Source: Amborella trichopoda
Taxonomy: Eukaryota > Streptophyta > Magnoliopsida > Amborellales > Amborellaceae
Reading direction: 5' to 3'
NCBI RefSeq assembly: GCF_000471905.2
Contig: NW_006499435.1
Span: 4,981,456 to 5,045,455, forward strand
Length of the DNA stretch: 64,000 nt
The position numbers and the translations under genes are program-made. Position 1 is the stretch's first letter. The number at the start of each line of letters is the position of its first letter. This document shows, one piece after another, positions 60,891 through 64,000 of this stretch. Below the pieces are notes generated by a model. That model saw nothing but the letters and a program-made list of their open reading frames with translations, searched no databases and was not told where the DNA came from.

Positions 60891-61576
60891 AAAAGCGACC
60901 CTTTAAAGTTTAAACATTTGAAATTACTATACAAGTAAACGTAGACCATAGGAAGATAGGGCGATGTGATTATTATTATAAGTGAGTTTAGTTATAAAAT
61001 ACAAATAGATTAATATAAGTCAGGTGTAATGTGAATATAAAATCAATATAAGTAAGGTGCTTATATGAATAAAATAATGTGAGTAAGGTGATAAAATTAA
61101 TAAGATAATATGAATAAGGTGCTACTATAATTCCTTACAGAGGAGGCCACGTTTTCCCGTTGAAAGGGGATATGTCGGGTGGGTGCGGCGGAGGCGGCCC
61201 CAGACTTCCCCCCACTCAGCCCCCAGCTCAGCCTCTTTTGACCCCCCTCCTCCTCTCTCTCTCTCTCTCTACATTTTCTCTTTCCTCTTCTTCTAGGAGG
61301 ATACACTCTCTCTCTCTTCTCTCCGCTCCGCTCCCCTCCCTCTTTAAAACAGTACCTTTACGCTCGTCTGGAGGCTGGAACTCCCTCTCTTAGAAGGGCA
61401 GATCTGTTTATGCTCTACATGTACTGTTTTAAAAATTGGCTGAGCCAGCTCTCGGACTCAGCTGAGTCACTTGGGATCGGGAGTGGCCGATCTCCAGCTG
61501 AGAGTCCAACGTGGGATCTTCAAAAAAGTTAAAAAAATTTTAAAAGTCAGAAATTTATTTGTAGCATATATATTTT

Positions 61577-61954
61577 GGGTGTGATTTGTCGAGAAATATC
61601 GAGAAATGTGATTTAAATCGCACCTTCAAATAGTATCGAGAAATATGATTTCAATATTGAAAATCTTTGTGATCGCCTTAACATATATTTTCATCTTAAA
61701 TTAGAAATTTTAAAGCTTAAAAAATAATATAGATCGAGCGTACCTATGAAAACTTGAAGATTAATAGTAAAAAAATACGTTACAAGATGTATTATTTTTA
61801 AAACTTGAAATCTATTTTTCTCTCATATCTATGCATCTTGATGTCGAGAAGATCAATTTGACGATAGTTAGGCATAAAAAATCCTCTTCTAATGATATTT
61901 TTTACATGGGCTCTAATTTGATTGTTTAGAACCTCAGTTGTATATAAAATTATT
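61577..61954 (+). mobile_element. MITE family X copy nested in a hAT-like element
   Basis: Begins GGGTGTGATTTG and ends TTTAGAACCTCAGTTGTATA. It contains TATAGATCGAGCGTACCTAT and ATCTTGATGTCGAGAAGATC. Confidence 0.6.
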
Positions 61955-61967
61955 CTTATATGCATGT

Positions 61968-62280
61968 AGGAGATATGGTTTCTATGCGGCCAGTACGCAT
62001 ATTGTAAAAATATAGGTTTGGCAATAAATATATATTTTAAATATAATTTGATCTTAATTTTTAGAGAGTATATAATCTTTAACATGGAGATAATGAATAT
62101 GAAAAATAAATAAAAATTGAAAACTAAAAATAATAATTATATCAATAAAATATTTTGACCATTATTTACACTTGGTTTTAGATGGACGACCTTTTTGCAT
62201 CCATCTTTAACATGGATGCTTTATACCTATGGATTGCCTATCATAGAAATACGGTCAAGCTCGCATAAAACAATTTTTTA
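61968..62280 (+). mobile_element. MITE family W copy 4 nested in the same hAT-like element
   Basis: Begins GGAGATATGGTTTCTATGCG, carries GGTTTGGCAATAAATATATA and TTTAACATGGATGCTTTATA, and ends CTCGCATAAAACAATTTTTT. Confidence 0.65.
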
Positions 62281-62629
62281 TGTATGTATTCTATTAGTTT
62301 TACAAAGATTGTAAAGTATTAGGGCTATAAATACTTATAGTTATATTTTCCTATATTTTTGTTATTTAAAAAATACCTCCAATCACATATTCAAAATCTA
62401 TTTTGTTGTTACTTTTTTAACCTCGTTTAGATGTGTTTTGTTTAATATGACTTTAAACATGTATTTTTTATTTTTAAATTTTTTATATTTGTTGAAATTC
62501 TTTTAATAGGTTTTTGCTGTTACAGTACTTGCTCAAGGGTTGAGTTTCTCGAACTCATGTCAAATACTCGGCTCGGGCATGGGCCGATACTCGTCCAGAG
62601 TCATTCATCCGAACACTGTTTAGAAGTTT

Positions 62630-63279
62630 GGAAATCTCTTTCTCTCTCCCTTTGAAGTCTCTCTCTTCCCCATGGAAGTTTAGAAATCTCTCTCTCTCTC
62701 TCTCTCTCTGCCTTTAACTTTAGAATTAGTGAATGACTAAAGGCCCCAACCTTTTCTAAAACACCATGCCTAAGTACCCCCTAAACCCTCCTCTATGCTT
62801 CTCTTTATTGTATAGATCCAATGAACTTTCTCTCTCTCTCTACTGTAAAGGTCCATGAACCCCTCTAATTGCCCTTTATTTTTTGTAAAAATGACCGCTT
62901 TATCATTTATGAACATTGATTTCTCCAATTATTGCATTAGTTATCCCCCCTTCCTTCCCAACCCTACCGAACCACCCCAATCAGAAATGATACCTCTTCA
63001 TATGATGACCTAGGCTGTACTTTCTATCAATTTCTTTTGTGCACAGGAAAAGGAGAACGGTAGATTATAATATATTTTAGAAAAATAATATAGGGAATGG
63101 GGTAGAAAAAATTATTGGGATACCAAGATTTTCATAGAACCAGTAGTTGAATAGAACCCGTGTTTTGCATTTCTACGGTCTCGAAAAATGTGGGTGTTGA
63201 GCGTTTTCTCGACACCGGCTTTCCTCGCTTATATTTGCGCTAACGATAGTTTGAATTGTTAAATTGGGTTTATGAAAAC
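62630..63279. other. CT-rich then mixed intergenic DNA, no gene seen
   Basis: CT tracts at 62634-62712 and about 62830-62842, then unremarkable sequence. No exon recognised. Confidence 0.4.
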
Positions 63280-63745
63280 TAGGTTAATTAAAAGGATGTA
63301 GTTCGCACAGGGCTTGTGCTTTAAAAGTAAAAAAATAAAGTTTTTACCTGAAAATCCTGCAAAAAAATGTAGTTTCAACTTTAAAAATAGCAATGTAACT
63401 GATCATCTCGATCTTGACAATTACGAATATGGGTTTTAAAAAAGCATCCATCATTTTGATTTTGACAAGTATGGATATTTAAAAAATTTAAATTTAAGCC
63501 CTAAAAATGATGTATTTTGTGATTATTATCTGAACCATTAATTGCCAAGTATTAACTAATTTGCCAGATCTGCATCGTTTTTCAATATTCAAATTTCATA
63601 ATCCAGGGAAAAAATAAATTTTCAAGTTATAATTAAAGTTTTTAATGCCAAAATAACAACTTTCGATAGGGTTTTGAGGTGGGGTTTTACTTTCTCTGAA
63701 AATCAAGGCTTTCGTTTTTCTGGCCGTGTATGAAAACACCTTTGT
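63280..63745 (+). mobile_element. Diverged X/Y-related MITE
   Basis: GGATGTAGTTCGCACAGGGC at the left and GTTTTCTGGCCGTGTATGAA at the right are partly inverse. The core (AACTGATCATCTCGATCTTG, TATCTGAACCATTAATTGCC, TTTTGAGGTGGGGTTTTACT) follows the X/Y plan. Confidence 0.45.
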
Positions 63746-64000
63746 AGGATCCTAACAGCCCGATGGGGTGATCTCCCCCTATCCGACTCAATTTAGGGGA
63801 TATAGTAGGCATTTTCTCACAACCATAATGGGAATCAGTTTCAGACTTCACTCATTATATGTTGACGAATGCTACATCCCAAATTCAATTCCAACTTTTG
63901 AATTATCCAAAAACAAAGATCAATCAATTGGGAGAAAAAAAAAAGATCAATCTAATTTAGACAGAGATGGAAAGTTTGTTGTTTGGGTAAGTAATATGGA

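Larger units (their letters stand above)
61422..62618. mobile_element. hAT-like element (family V) holding two younger MITEs
   Basis: Left part 61422-61576 has GGCTGAGCCAGCTCTCGGAC. The right part 62281-62618 has CAAATACTCGGCTCGGGCAT and ends CATCCGAACACTG. The AT-rich core shows CCTCGTTTAGATGTGTTTTG, matching the P0-intron copy. It is interrupted by an X copy (61577-61954) and a W copy (61968-62280). Confidence 0.6.

Noticed and set aside
60399-60949. Gly/Arg-rich frames in the GC-rich island as a gene
   Set aside because: Several frames are open on both strands simply because of GC-rich repeats; no domain seen. Kept only as a repeat and a finding.

Overview
The window is nuclear DNA of a flowering plant, most likely a scaffold from a draft assembly because it carries two N gaps. 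The evidence is GT-AG introns, plant-type protein sequences, a telo-box promoter, and many short inverted-repeat transposons in AT-rich DNA. The sequence does not let me name the lineage. All three recognisable host genes lie on the minus strand.

Layout: (1) 1.3-5.9 kb holds a complete five-exon gene for cytosolic ribosomal stalk protein P0 (322 aa) with a clear TATA/CCAAT/telo-box promoter. (2) 10.8-18.4 kb holds a multi-exon gene for an uncharacterised plant protein of more than 1,100 aa. Its middle is built from two tandem amino-acid repeat arrays (73-aa and 43-aa units), and one intron carries microsatellites, a G-run and a 593-bp gap. (3) 42.0-49.5 kb holds a complete eight-coding-exon AUX1/LAX auxin influx carrier (475 aa). 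Its introns are filled with interspersed TTAGAGAGAGAAA-type motifs that grew largely by local tandem duplication. A 385-bp gap lies in its (GA)n 5' leader.

The intergenic DNA and many introns consist mostly of small non-autonomous DNA transposons. I distinguish two related ~370-bp MITE families (called X and Y here; at least 15 and 6 copies) with palindromes inside their terminal repeats, a ~310-bp family W (four copies), hAT-like elements (called V) with 7-8 bp target duplications, and three large foldback elements. Several are nested, so relative ages can be read. A decayed Ty1/copia-like fossil without recognisable proteins is possible at 29.3-31.6 kb.

The most notable single element is a 1.2-kb TIR element at 37.63-38.83 kb with near-identical 9-bp flanking duplications. 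It contains a degenerate, intron-bearing 5' fragment of the replication gene ORC1 (N-terminus plus PHD finger), so it is a Pack-MULE-type gene capture.

The three genes do unrelated jobs (translation, unknown, auxin transport) and show no functional clustering. No RNA gene, CRISPR array or bacterial feature was found.
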